64,000 bases of DNA, from positions 2,046,001 to 2,110,000 of the forward strand of contig CP012817.1 in assembly GCA_001936135.1 (NCBI GenBank). Reading direction: 5' to 3'. Numbering within the stretch: position 1 is the first letter of the stretch; each line of letters begins with the position of its first letter. The DNA comes from Saccharomycopsis fibuligera x Saccharomycopsis cf. fibuligera. Its lineage: Eukaryota; Ascomycota; Saccharomycetes; Ascoideales; Saccharomycopsidaceae. The notes beneath the pieces were generated by a model, which saw only the letters and a list, made by a program, of their open reading frames with translations, was not told the DNA's origin and made no database searches. Shown in pieces: positions 1 through 10,407 of this stretch. The translations under genes and the position numbers were made by a program.

Positions 1-748
1 GCGTAGCGGATGTCATGACGATTAACAGTTTTTCTGACAGAAGGGAAAAGTTGCATTCTATACATCCAAACATCGTATATTCATCGGTGTAAGGGTTTGC
101 TGGCTTTGGCTTTTGTGTCTTTATTTTTCCTGTCCGTATTCTTTGTAATATTTCGATTTTCACACACATACAATTGCACTGTAATTCACATAGTTAAAGC
201 TCAAGGGTGATAGCCATATTACCCAAAACTTCATGGCTAGTTGAGAAGCTGCATAAAAAAAAGAAAAAAAAAAATAATGGAAAGTAGAAAACCTGTTCTG
301 TTAATTGGTACATAGAACAATGTACTTCCTTTTCGTACCATAAAATAATGTAGACAGGTCCTCATACACGAGATAGACCGAGTAAACAGCTATGACCAGA
401 CAACTGATTTCTCAACAGCGGAAAAAATTCATGATAATCTGATATAAAATATACTGTATGAAACATCTATACTTTCATAGGTTCATTGAGAGTCTAACCT
501 TGTGTCTTTGGAGTAGAAGTTACTTTTGATTAATGATTGACTACATATTAGATATTGTAAAAAAATGAGGTATTATTGATGTAAACAAACAAATTCTATA
601 ATTAAAAAATCATTTGAAGTAAAAAAAAATGAAAAACTTTAATCGGAAAACCAAAAGGGTCGCTTCGAAACTCATGTTGTAAGAGAAAATTAAAGAAAAA
701 AAAAAAAAAAAAAAGAAAACTGTGTAAAAGGCCAAATGAGAAAGTAAG

Positions 749-791
<43 letters not shown>

Positions 792-1115
792 CAACTTTGG
801 GTATGAAAGGTAGGTAGATAGGTTTGTTCAACCATTTTTATTGTCAAATGACAATAGTTCTATAGTATAAGAAATAATATAAGTATATATATTCATATTT
901 AATAAAAAGAAACGTTTTGGAAATTGACTTGAGACAATATTATCAACAACAAACGCATGAAATCTGTGTTACAGAAGCATCAAGAAGAACGACAAAAGGT
1001 AAAGTTCAAGCTACTTTAAAAAGCTTCAGCATTAAACCGCAACATAATGAGGAGATTCCATAAATTTCATATTCAATTATTGCATCAGCCTCATACTTTG
1101 GCTAATTCAATCAGA
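1..1115. other. Intergenic region left of TRK1, no gene seen
   Basis: No convincing reading frame of gene size lies here. The stretch holds two A-rich blocks, the larger a 37-base A run at 753-789 (which creates a spurious poly-Phe frame on the minus strand), and otherwise AT-rich DNA. It is the 3' flank of TRK1 and may contain its terminator. I see no tRNA or repeat-element signature. Confidence 0.6.
753..789. repeat. Poly(A) run, 37 bases
   Basis: Uninterrupted A tract read directly from the sequence, just downstream of the TRK1 stop. Length is likely to vary among strains. Confidence 0.9.
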
Positions 1116-4100
1116 TCAATTGCCAAACTGTTGATAATTATCCAAATTTGTATGAAAGCTAGTATCAGAATCGAAAGTAATCGTGTTTCTTTTGGTTGGA
1201 CTTTGAGGAGTTGGCGTCTCGTGAATAATAACACTAGAATCTCGTAGATCTTGGCTATCTGGAGCCAAAGCACCATCGTCGCCATTATTAGTCGTGGATT
1301 CACCAGCACCACTTTCTGAAAAGGTACTGGAACGCTTCTTATTGGTGCTGTTGTCAGTACTGACATTATTGTGATTATCCATATTATGATCTAAGGCTGT
1401 GTTCACTTTTGGATTAAAAATTACTGGTACTTGATCGTCAGTATAAGCATTGGAAATGATTTGTCCAATGCTATCTTTACGATTTTGAACGTGGTTTTGA
1501 TTTTGATTTTGAAGTTGTTTATGGTACCTATTCCATTCTTCTAAGTTGGGATTTAGTAAACTCCCAGTGCTTGCTGCTTTACCTTCGGTTGCAGCGGTTG
1601 TATTTTGATACAAGGGCTTTCCAGTATACTTTGTATTGTTATTATTATTATTATTGTTGGCATTGTTTTCATATTCATTGGCTACATTCACTGTAGCAAC
1701 ATGACTCAAATTAACACCACCCTGCTGTGAAAGATCTAATCTACTAGCCGCATCGTCAACAGTATTAGGATGATACGAAACTGCCGAATTTCTTCTGGCA
1801 TGATGAGCTTGAAAACCATCTCTTCTGTCCATCATTTTGGAAGGCAAAATAATAGCACGATCAATAGCATAAGGCAAGCCCCTATGACGACCACGAATAA
1901 ACATTGCCACAATGACTAATTTGCTAACCACATTAAATTGGCCCGAAAATGATCTAGTATCGTTAGGATAGCCTAGGGACAACCCAACGCAGCCATATGC
2001 AGATACAACTTCAAATAATACTTGGAAAATAGTGAAGTACGGATCATCCAAACTTCTCAACTTTTTGCTCTCAGCAATACAAATGATAAATAATCCTAAG
2101 AAAATATACCACAAGTCGAATGATAATTGTTTTCTTAAATGGGTGCCAATAAAACGTTTGGTGGCATTTTTCGCTTGATCAGTCTTGGAACCTGATTCGG
2201 TATAGGAAGCAATTTCATCAGCATTAGTGGTATATATTCCCAAACTTTGTTCTTCATAAACATTAGTTCTTCGTATAGAAATAGCCACAGGTAATGCAGA
2301 AACATACATCATCAACATGTAACTAACTTGAATAGCAGGATGCAAAGAGGATAAGTCGATACACGAGAATCCGGCAGTTCTTGTGCTAATAGCTTGGAAA
2401 AAAGCTGCTAATACTTTGGTTGAATTAGATAAGTCATCCAACGACTTGTCACGAATATCCAAAATGCAAAACAAAATCAAATCAATTAAATTAAGCAAAA
2501 CCAATACAAAAAATAACCACCATGTTGGAATAGAAGGAAACAATAAAGTAAAACATCTTCTTGGGTGGTCAAGCAAAAAACCCAAAGATTCTTTGAGTAA
2601 AGACAAATCTCTTGATAATTTGAACATCACCCAAATGATAAATCTCAACATTATTGGAAATGCAACATTGCCAATAGTGATCAAAAATGAACCCCATAAC
2701 AAGACATACCGTGAAGTGACAAACGAGCTAAAACTATCTGGGGTTAAAGTTAGCCCTAAATCATTGAAAAACGATGCAGCGGTAAATGCACCCCACCAGG
2801 TTCGATCAACGCCATCTTCTTTGAGAATCAATTTATAATGCGTTCTAGGAATAATCCAGAGAGAAAGTGCCATGAAACTAATGATATGGAACCCAACATA
2901 GTAGCCCACCAAGATTTTGGCTAATAGTTTTAATGAACGATATTCAACTCCACCTAATTCTTCCTTTTGATGATGATCAAGGGGTACAAATGTGGAATTT
3001 CTACCAAATGTTGGATTAAATGAGAGATAAGCAGCGCTCATTTGTCTTTTAATCTTATTTGAACTACGAGATTCAACTGCTGAAAGATCATCAAGCATGA
3101 TTGATGGATATTTGCCAACCTTTTTTTTTAAATTTCGAGCAATTTTACCAGATTTGGTTTTTTTAAGCTTAGATTTAGTAGCCCTGTTATTGCGGTTGTT
3201 TCTGGTACCGCGATTTGGTTTATTTTCTTGAAACGTTGTTTTCAAACCAGCTGCAGTTGATTTAGATGGGTATTCGTCAAGAACTTCAATGAGTGGTTTT
3301 CTGTTTGGTAATTCGGTATCGAGAGTAACGGCTCTTTTTTTATACTTCATGCCACCAGTTTGATCTGCTGATGGTGGGACAAAATTTGATTGAACCTTTT
3401 GGATATCTGAAGCATCACTTGGGGTTCGCTGTTTGTTTCTGGAGTTTCTGCTTATGCCATTTTCATCAACTTCAGTAATTTGACTTTCATGGTCTTGCCC
3501 ATCGTTTTCGTCATCCTCGTCATCATCTTCGTCAACAGCTTGTGAATCAAGAGATTCTTCATCATCAGGGTCGGCGTCGTTTTCTTCATCATTATCGTCA
3601 TTATCTTCATCCTCATCTTCATCTTCTTCATCTTCATCGTCTTCATTACCCAGGAACTCTTCTTCATCAACAGCATTTCTCCTATCATTAACCTTAACAC
3701 TTTCCTCGTCGTCATTCTCATCATCAGTCAACGCACTCTCGTTATTTTCATGCTGTTGCTGTTGTAACTTTGTTTGCTTTTGCTGTCCCACAAGCCGCTT
3801 GCTTTCTTCCTTTGACAAAACTTCATCAATTTGATCTGAGTTATTTCTACTTTTCCATTGTAACCTAGCTCTCTCTGCAAGTTGTCTAGGCCCATTCATA
3901 TTCAATTGGAACGAATTAGTTCTAGCATGCAATCGATTATGGAACCTTTTCTTTTTTTGCTTCTTTTTAATGCGTTCACGTTCTGCTGGTCCTTTAACAA
4001 TCAATACTGGTCCTTCCTCATCCTGGTTGTTACCTTCTTCGGTGAAATGATTGTTATTTTTTTGTCTCATCATTGCAATGGACATGTACATGTCTCTTGG

Positions 4101-5153
4101 ATTGATAGATTCACGACGGCGAGGTTGTGGTAAACTGGCAAATTTGATATTATTGTTATTATTATTATTAATATTATTGCTGTTGTTATCATTATTGTCA
4201 TTAGTGTTATTATGTGCATTAGGTTGTTGTTGGTTTGAATTATCAAAATCTTGCAACGGTATATCCTCACGATTATCAGATGTCAAAGTCTTATCATTAC
4301 GAATGCTCTCACTGTCTTTACTGTTTGAACTCAAACTTGTATTTTCCTCCTTCTTATTGTCATCATCGTAGTATTGTTTCTGCAGTGGCGACCTACTAGA
4401 AGCAGTGTTGTATGCGGTACTTTCAGTAATAGCGTTGAGATAGCCACTATTTTTAGTATTGCCATGACTGCTAGTTCCAAATTTTTTCACTTTTGGCAAA
4501 AACCTTGAATACGTTGAGGCTTTAGTAACTCTTCCGGGCCCTAATCCAATACCAGTATGAGATGAGCTATCAGCAGTAGCGGCCCTGCCGGCTATAGTCG
4601 CATCTCTTCTCATTTTATAGTTAAGCTTAGAGCTGGTTTTAATATTATCAAAAGTTCGTTCAAACCAATACAACCTCACAAACACTAAGATGCTGTGTAT
4701 GAAAATTGGAGTTGTCAAAGTGCAACAAAAGTAGATGACTAGTTGTTGATATAATGTGATTTGGTTAACATTGACGGTATTTAACCCTGCTTGAGTCACT
4801 GCACCATATCCCATGAAAAAACAATCTATATACTTCATATTTTTTGGTCCATATAGCATTATTGAAGTAATAATGCCACTAAGTATGATGTAGAAATAAT
4901 GAACGTGGATAAAACTAGGTAAGAGCGCTCGTACTAAAGGACTTATGAGGGAACTGGTGGAAGATATCAAGTCCCTCAAAGTTTTACCCCAGGTTCGCTG
5001 ATGGTAACGCTTGCTATCACGGGAATGGGATGTATGTTGATGTGTTCGTTTTCTGTTAGAGTATTGATATTTAAATCTATCAATGGTGTTATTAGTAGCG
5101 TTGGCAATATTTATAAACACCAGAAATAGCTTATCCACCGGTGAGGACTCCAT
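1116..5153 (-). CDS. TRK1: TRK-family high-affinity potassium transporter
   Basis: Plasma-membrane K+ uptake system of 1345 residues (S. cerevisiae Trk1 is 1235). Four membrane-pore-membrane units are readable, each with its filter glycine: ATQAGLNT near residue 120, NDLGLTL near 795, STRTAGF near 925 and SAYGCVGLSLG near 1055; the segment after the fourth pore, GRHRGLPYAIDRAI, is typical of fungal Trk proteins. Between unit 1 and unit 2 lies a very long hydrophilic cytoplasmic loop of about 550 residues with Asn runs, a Gln-rich patch and a strongly acidic Asp/Glu block (roughly residues 470-560). The C-terminal tail of about 250 residues is again Asn/Ser-rich with a short Asn run. The ATG at 5153 gives the conserved N-terminal MESSPVDKLF start. 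The long loop is the usual place for regulation in this family; homopolymers are probably length-polymorphic. Family assignment is secure. Confidence 0.96.
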   Translation of the reverse strand: MESSPVDKLFLVFINIANATNNTIDRFKYQYSNRKRTHQHTSHSRDSKRYHQRTWGKTLRDLISSTSSLISPLVRALLPSFIHVHYFYIILSGIITSIMLYGPKNMKYIDCFFMGYGAVTQAGLNTVNVNQITLYQQLVIYFCCTLTTPIFIHSILVFVRLYWFERTFDNIKTSSKLNYKMRRDATIAGRAATADSSSHTGIGLGPGRVTKASTYSRFLPKVKKFGTSSHGNTKNSGYLNAITESTAYNTASSRSPLQKQYYDDDNKKEENTSLSSNSKDSESIRNDKTLTSDNREDIPLQDFDNSNQQQPNAHNNTNDNNDNNSNNINNNNNNNIKFASLPQPRRRESINPRDMYMSIAMMRQKNNNHFTEEGNNQDEEGPVLIVKGPAERERIKKKQKKKRFHNRLHARTNSFQLNMNGPRQLAERARLQWKSRNNSDQIDEVLSKEESKRLVGQQKQTKLQQQQHENNESALTDDENDDEESVKVNDRRNAVDEEEFLGNEDDEDEEDEDEDEDNDDNDEENDADPDDEESLDSQAVDEDDDEDDENDGQDHESQITEVDENGISRNSRNKQRTPSDASDIQKVQSNFVPPSADQTGGMKYKKRAVTLDTELPNRKPLIEVLDEYPSKSTAAGLKTTFQENKPNRGTRNNRNNRATKSKLKKTKSGKIARNLKKKVGKYPSIMLDDLSAVESRSSNKIKRQMSAAYLSFNPTFGRNSTFVPLDHHQKEELGGVEYRSLKLLAKILVGYYVGFHIISFMALSLWIIPRTHYKLILKEDGVDRTWWGAFTAASFFNDLGLTLTPDSFSSFVTSRYVLLWGSFLITIGNVAFPIMLRFIIWVMFKLSRDLSLLKESLGFLLDHPRRCFTLLFPSIPTWWLFFVLVLLNLIDLILFCILDIRDKSLDDLSNSTKVLAAFFQAISTRTAGFSCIDLSSLHPAIQVSYMLMMYVSALPVAISIRRTNVYEEQSLGIYTTNADEIASYTESGSKTDQAKNATKRFIGTHLRKQLSFDLWYIFLGLFIICIAESKKLRSLDDPYFTIFQVLFEVVSAYGCVGLSLGYPNDTRSFSGQFNVVSKLVIVAMFIRGRHRGLPYAIDRAIILPSKMMDRRDGFQAHHARRNSAVSYHPNTVDDAASRLDLSQQGGVNLSHVATVNVANEYENNANNNNNNNNTKYTGKPLYQNTTAATEGKAASTGSLLNPNLEEWNRYHKQLQNQNQNHVQNRKDSIGQIISNAYTDDQVPVIFNPKVNTALDHNMDNHNNVSTDNSTNKKRSSTFSESGAGESTTNNGDDGALAPDSQDLRDSSVIIHETPTPQSPTKRNTITFDSDTSFHTNLDNYQQFGN

Positions 5154-6129
<976 letters not shown>

Positions 6130-7225
6130 TCATGACTCAATGTTCAAATTTTTTAAAGCAATTTCTTTATTTAGCGACTCTTCATCCTTCTGGGGCACAA
6201 TTGGTGCCTCACTAAGTAACGTTCCCAATTGAGGCTCAGTTTCAGCTTTGCTATCACCATCAACTTCCTTTATCTCATTGTTGTTGGCGTTAACGTTGGT
6301 ATTACCATTACTGATAGTTTCGGCGCTAGAGATGCTATTACTAGCACTGCTGCCTAACTTCGAAGTTGACTGTAAACTTCCACGATGCTGCTGATTCAGA
6401 CTCTCACTTTGATATTGATTTTGATGCTGCTGACTATTCAATTTTTCATTCTTGAGAATACTCAACTTGGTTTCTCTTCTAGCCTTACCTAGTTTGGTGT
6501 TACGATTTTTATCTTTATCTATTGAAAATCCATTCATTTCTTCATTGGATCTTCCGTATAATTGATACCACCACTTGACATTTTCGCAATTGGGCAACAA
6601 AATGTCTTTTTCCTCATTGTCGCTATTCGCACTATCTGTATTGTGATCAATACCAGCGCCCTCAGCGGAAGGGGCTAACGTCGATGCTGTTGCTGCCAGC
6701 TCATAATTCCTGTTTGTAAATTCCGATCTGCGGGACAAGAAATAATCCCAAACTGACCTTGTCTTTTGCGGTATTTGCTTTGCAAATTTTTCATGCTCAT
6801 TATCCACCAAGAAATTCCCGTACTGACAAGAATACAAATGATAAACTAATCTTCTCAAAAATCGTTCGTTGAATTCAAACTTATTGGGAAATTGAATCAA
6901 AATCTGGTAAATGCAGTCCAAAAATTGTTGAAAAATCGGCGATGTGAACTTTACATGCTTTTTCTTCTTGAAATGGTTAGTGAGTTTGTTAAATGATCTC
7001 GATGCACTGCTCAATGCTTCTGAATTCAAAAAGCTATCTGCGTTCAAGCCAAAAGCTTCTTCAAACTGCAAAAACCCGCTACTGCTGGTTATTTCATTTT
7101 CTGGCAGCGCAGCCGGACCTTCAATATCGTCGTCTTCCGCAAATTTTCTCCCGCTGTTGTTTGCTGTGGTGTGGTTTGTGTAAGTTGCTCCGTTATTATT
7201 ACTATTATTATTACTATTATTATTG

Positions 7226-7256
<31 letters not shown>

Positions 7257-8963
7257 CGGCGGTGGTATTGCTGTTGCTTGGCAGATTATTCTGATTATTA
7301 TGATCACTGGTTGAGTTGGAAAACTTTGTTTCTGAAGACAAATGGCCCGAGCGTTCTTTGAATCTATGGCCGAAACTGAACCAGTCTTTTTCCACCAAAA
7401 CAATAAACCCTTCCAAAGTTCTATAATACGGGTCTAAGCAAATTTGCGCTAACGAACAAACCTGGGTAGTTCTGTCCCACCCATCAGAGCAGTGCACCAT
7501 ACAATGGCTGTTATTGAAGTGTAGAGATTTGGTAACCAAGTCAACCCCGTTTAGCACGATAGAAATATTCTTCATCCAGTTGGTCTTGTTCAAATTGCTA
7601 GCGTTAAGTGACGGCAACTGGATTAGCAAATCCGAGTCTTTCAATATTTCCGCCACTTTAGCCAACGAGTTTCTCACGACATGAATGTTATCGATCCCGA
7701 GAAACTTCCGTTTGCAGTTCTTGTAGTTTTCGATGATTTCAGTGCCGGCGCCGAGAGCAGTTTGAGCCATCGCATTGGCTGCTGGGCGGGCGTCGATGAT
7801 GAGGTTATTGGCGTTTCTTCCGTACTCTGGGTGGCTGCTGTGTCTGCTGCGGGACCTCTCCTTGGGACCACTGCTCTCCTGGGCGCCGGACTGGTCGGAA
7901 TCCAGGCCTTCGGCGATCCTGTTTCGAGGCTGGTTGGACATGAAGATCTCGTAGATGAGCTTCTCGTCTTGAATCGACCTGGACTGGCTCAACCCGGTGA
8001 GCGGCTGGGCCGACCTGGTTATCGTGCACCCGTTCCTTTTGTAGTAGTACGTCAAGGCAGGAATCCTGCTTTTGGATCTGAACTTGGCGGCATACTTGAG
8101 GACGTTGTCGGATATTGCCCTGGGGACGACCAAGCGCTTGGAGTAGGACTCGCAAAACTGGTAGCTGTCGTTGATTGTGGACACCCGCCAACTGAACTGG
8201 CCCGGGGACGACGGCGGAGGCGCGCTGGCGCCGGAGCCGGCGCCAAACACCAATCCTTGTCTTTCGAACTCTTTCTCGACGCTGTAGATGTCCCAGGTGT
8301 TGAACTGCTTCTCTATCGGAATCGGGCTGTACAAGAACGCGTATAGCTGGGCCGTCGAGCTGACGCAGGTGAGCTTCTTGATGGTGTCGAACACGTCCTT
8401 GGCCACCCGGGGGTCTCTGAAGTCGATGGAGATGTTCAAGAAGTCCTTGCACTTGATCTTGAGACAGGAGAACTTGTACAAGTTCGCAATGTCGCGAAGG
8501 TTCTGGATGACGTCTGCCGTGTCGTTGGCGGGGCCAGCGCGGCTGCCTGGCGTGGCAGCCGCGCTCGCGCTCGCCTTTGCGCTGGAGGTGGCACCAGTCG
8601 CGGCGCTGGCGCTGGCGCCAGCGCCAGCGCTTGCGCTTCCTCTGGCGGCGACAGGCTTGCCGTCGGGAGAGGAGCCCAACTGGTTGGACAAGTAGAGCAC
8701 GTCGAGCAAACAGGAGCCCTGCTTTAGCTCGACGGAGTCAATGATGGGGTACGAAAGCCATAGCTCCCTGCTGGCGGCCCTGGGGTGCTGGTACGTGAAG
8801 ATGAGATGGTGCGTGGTCAAGTGCAAGTCGCCGTAGAAGTAGTGGCCTCGCTTGTAGAGGGTGACGTTGCTTGCCTGGCGGGGAGAAAGAGTTAGTGGGC
8901 GGTTTCACGAAGAGGGGCGAGCGCGCAGAAGAGGCATACCTTTGTGATCTTGAGATACTCCAT
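6130..8963 (-). CDS. YMR1: Myotubularin-like phosphoinositide 3-phosphatase, two exons
   Basis: Removes the 3-phosphate of PI3P at endosomal/vacuolar membranes. The active-site loop is HCSDGWDRTTQ, with Cys about residue 470 and Arg six residues later, matching the CX5R signature of active myotubularins. Exon 1 is only eight codons (8963-8940, MEYLKITK); exon 2 starts at 8874 with ASNVTLYKRG and continues into LHLTTHHLIF, which reproduces the GRAM-domain start of yeast Ymr1. The spliced protein is 922 residues, longer than S. cerevisiae Ymr1 (688) because of an Ala/Ser/Gly-rich insertion near residues 75-110 and Asn/Thr-rich and Ser/Asn-rich segments after the catalytic loop. Exon 1 and the 5' half of exon 2 are GC-rich with C/G third bases; the 3' half is AT-rich. 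It shares a 456-bp promoter with the divergent MOH1 gene. Identity is secure; the intron is read from splice signals. Confidence 0.95.
8603..8630. repeat. Perfect 28-bp palindrome inside YMR1 coding DNA
   Basis: Two 14-base arms with no spacer, built of GCGCTG/GCCAGC units, encoding part of the Ala/Ser/Gly-rich insertion of YMR1. Read directly; arms match at every position. Confidence 0.9.
8875..8939 (-). other. YMR1 intron, 65 nt
   Basis: Donor GTATGC directly after the eighth codon, branch site CACTAAC at 8897-8891, acceptor CCAG. Removing it joins MEYLKITK to ASNVTLYKRG in frame (phase 0). Without splicing the GRAM domain has no ATG start. Confidence 0.9.
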
Positions 8964-9029
8964 GTGTTGTCGTCGTCGTCGTCGTCGTCGGTGCAGCGGT
9001 GCTGGGGTGCGGTGCTCGATGGACGGCGA

Positions 9030-9091
9030 AAGCAGCGAGAGCAGCGAGAGCAGCGATAGCAGCGCCAGCAGCGCCAGCAGCGCCAGCAGAA
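9030..9091. repeat. 9-bp GC-rich minisatellite
   Basis: About seven units of AGCAGCGAG, AGCAGCGAT and AGCAGCGCC in tandem, read directly, in the YMR1/MOH1 promoter. Confidence 0.85.
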
Positions 9092-9270
9092 GTACCGGCA
9101 CTCTGCCACTTCCACATTATTATCCTGTACCGGCGTAGCAGTGTGCTGGCCACCATAGGCACCGCCGCCACCGCCCGGTCACCCGGCCCACCGCCCTGTG
9201 CCGGTGTCCTTCGGCTCAGCAGAGCTCCTCACCTTCTCACCTTCTATTTCAGCTCCTCACCTCCACAGCT

Positions 9271-9291
9271 GAGCTGAGCGCAGCTCAGCTC
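9271..9291. repeat. Inverted repeat, 9-bp arms
   Basis: GAGCTGAGC and GCTCAGCTC separated by three bases; could form a hairpin in DNA or in the MOH1 leader RNA. Confidence 0.8.
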
Positions 9292-9349
9292 ATCTCAGCA
9301 CAGCTCTCCGCCGCCGCCGTCCACGATCATTCAGATACCAACTTGCGCA

Positions 9350-9420
9350 CCACCACTCGCCACGCCACGCCACGCCGCCACTCGCCGCCACTCGCCACCA
9401 CTCGCCACTACTCGCCACCA
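9350..9420. repeat. CGCCAC/CACTCGC minisatellite abutting the MOH1 start
   Basis: Short degenerate tandem units (CGCCACGCCAC then CACTCGCCAC) fill the last 70 bases before the MOH1 start codon, so the 5' UTR is almost entirely repeat. The final unit supplies the CCACC context of the ATG. Confidence 0.8.
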
Positions 9421-9904
9421 TGGGCGTTCGCTCGTCTGCCCACCTTGAACCGTCGCTCGAGAACACCACCATCTACGCCTGCAAGTACTGCAAGACCCAC
9501 TTGGCCAGCAGCAAGTCCGTCATCTCCAAGGACTACCGCGGCCGCACCGGCAGAGCCTTTCTAGTGCGCAACCTGTGAGTATCGTTCTGCTGTTCTGTCG
9601 TACTGCTGTACCCTCGTACTGTCGTACAATCGTACAATCGTACAATCGTACTGTCGTACTGTCGTACTGTCGTACTCTCGTCCGCGGTAGCGTGTCCACT
9701 AACATCCCGACCAGCATCAACATCAGCAAGGGAAAGCTCCAGGAGCAGGAGATGACCACGGGGCGCTACATCATCCAGTACGTGAGCTGCCACCAGTGCC
9801 ACCGCAACATTGGCTGGAAGTATCTCAAGGCCGACGCCCATTCCCAGTTGTACAAGCAGGGCAAGTACATCATGGAGCTAAAGCAGGTGTGCCGGGCCAT
9901 ATAG
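9420..9904 (+). CDS. MOH1: Yippee-family zinc-binding protein (MOH1-like), two exons
   Basis: Small Yippee-domain protein of 114 residues. Exon 1 (9420-9574) encodes the first zinc pair YACKYC and the family motif [13 protein letters not shown]; exon 2 (9715-9904) encodes [16 protein letters not shown], the second zinc pair SCHQC and NIGWKY. The four cysteines form the single structural zinc site of the family. S. cerevisiae Moh1 (138 residues) has the same order with a longer N-terminus. Yippee proteins resemble the substrate receptors/adaptors of CTLH/GID-type E3 ligases, and the next gene downstream on the same strand is the GID scaffold VID28; whether that neighbourhood is meaningful is an inference. 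Exon junction splits a Leu codon (CT|C). Family assignment is firm; cellular role is not well known. Confidence 0.93.
9575..9714 (+). other. MOH1 intron, 140 nt, with 8-bp tandem repeats
   Basis: Donor GTGAGT, branch site CACTAAC at 9697-9703, acceptor CCAG. Its interior (about 9614-9680) is a tandem array of TCGTACTG and TCGTACAA units. Removal joins ...FLVRNL to INISKGK in frame. Confidence 0.92.
9614..9680. repeat. 8-bp tandem repeat inside MOH1 intron
   Basis: About eight units: three consecutive TCGTACAA units followed by three TCGTACTG units with flanking variants. Each unit contains the palindrome GTAC. Confidence 0.9.
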
Positions 9905-9928
9905 CGGCTGCCGGGCTGTACAGCGGTA

Positions 9929-9933
<5 letters not shown>

Positions 9934-9963
<30 letters not shown>

Positions 9964-10050
9964 TCGTGTGCGCTTTCCAGCAGGCGCTCCGTCTTGCTCT
10001 TGCTCTTGCTCTCGCTCTTGCTCTCGCGCTCGCGCTCGCGCTCGCGCTTG
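9934..10050. repeat. GC-rich hexanucleotide repeats (GGGCGC and GCTCTT/GCTCGC)
   Basis: Two adjacent hexamer arrays in the MOH1 3' flank, the second with strong pyrimidine character on the plus strand. Read directly. Confidence 0.85.
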
Positions 10051-10261
10051 CCTTGGTTGCCCTGCCGCCGCCTGTACATAGTGGCCATCCTGTCTTTGCC
10101 AGCGCCAGTTGGTTTATTGGTAGCCTGCAAATGAACGTGCACCAACACAGTTACGCGCCATGTAGACAGACAACACAGCCAGCAGCAGCTTCCGCGGCCC
10201 GCGCGCGGCTCGTGCGGCTCGCCCGCCGCCGCCCAAAAAAAAAGAAAAAAAAGAAGAGGGT

Positions 10262-10267
10262 CACGTG
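10262..10267. promoter_or_regulatory. CACGTG E-box upstream of VID28
   Basis: Perfect CACGTG within TCACGTG, 141 bases before the VID28 ATG. In yeasts this core is bound by bHLH factors such as Cbf1 or Tye7; occupancy here is only inferred. Confidence 0.35.
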
Positions 10268-10407
10268 TGCTCCTCCGCTCCTCGCATCACCACCCGCTAT
10301 AAGCGCACCATCGGGCGCCACTGCCCAGCGCCTACTCCTTGCCCCCACCCCAGAACGTTATCGCCAGGGCCACCACAACGTCGAACACCCGATAGCCACG
10401 CTCCACC

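Larger units (their letters stand above)
8964..9419. promoter_or_regulatory. Shared YMR1/MOH1 divergent promoter with minisatellites
   Basis: A 456-bp GC-rich divergent promoter made largely of short tandem repeats: CGT units at about 8968-8990, a 9-bp AGCAGCGNN array at 9030-9091, a self-complementary GAGCTGAGC-type hairpin at 9271-9291, and CGCCAC/CACTCGC repeats at 9350-9420 that run right up to the MOH1 ATG. I see no classical TATA box. Confidence 0.65.
9905..10407. other. MOH1 3' flank and VID28 promoter, hexamer repeats
   Basis: About 500 GC-rich bases without a gene. About five GGGCGC units occupy 9934-9963, GCTCTT/GCTCGC hexamers fill about 9991-10050, and a CACGTG E-box lies at 10262-10267. 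A CTATAAG element near 10297 could serve as TATA box for VID28. A long non-ATG frame crossing into VID28 is a compositional shadow. Confidence 0.6.

Noticed and set aside
2383-2838. 151-codon frame antisense to TRK1
   Set aside because: Lies opposite the conserved pore-2/pore-3 region of TRK1 and has no recognisable product.
7681-8346. 221-codon open frame antisense to YMR1
   Set aside because: GC-rich third positions of YMR1 remove stops from the other strand; the text has no family match and YMR1 is certain.
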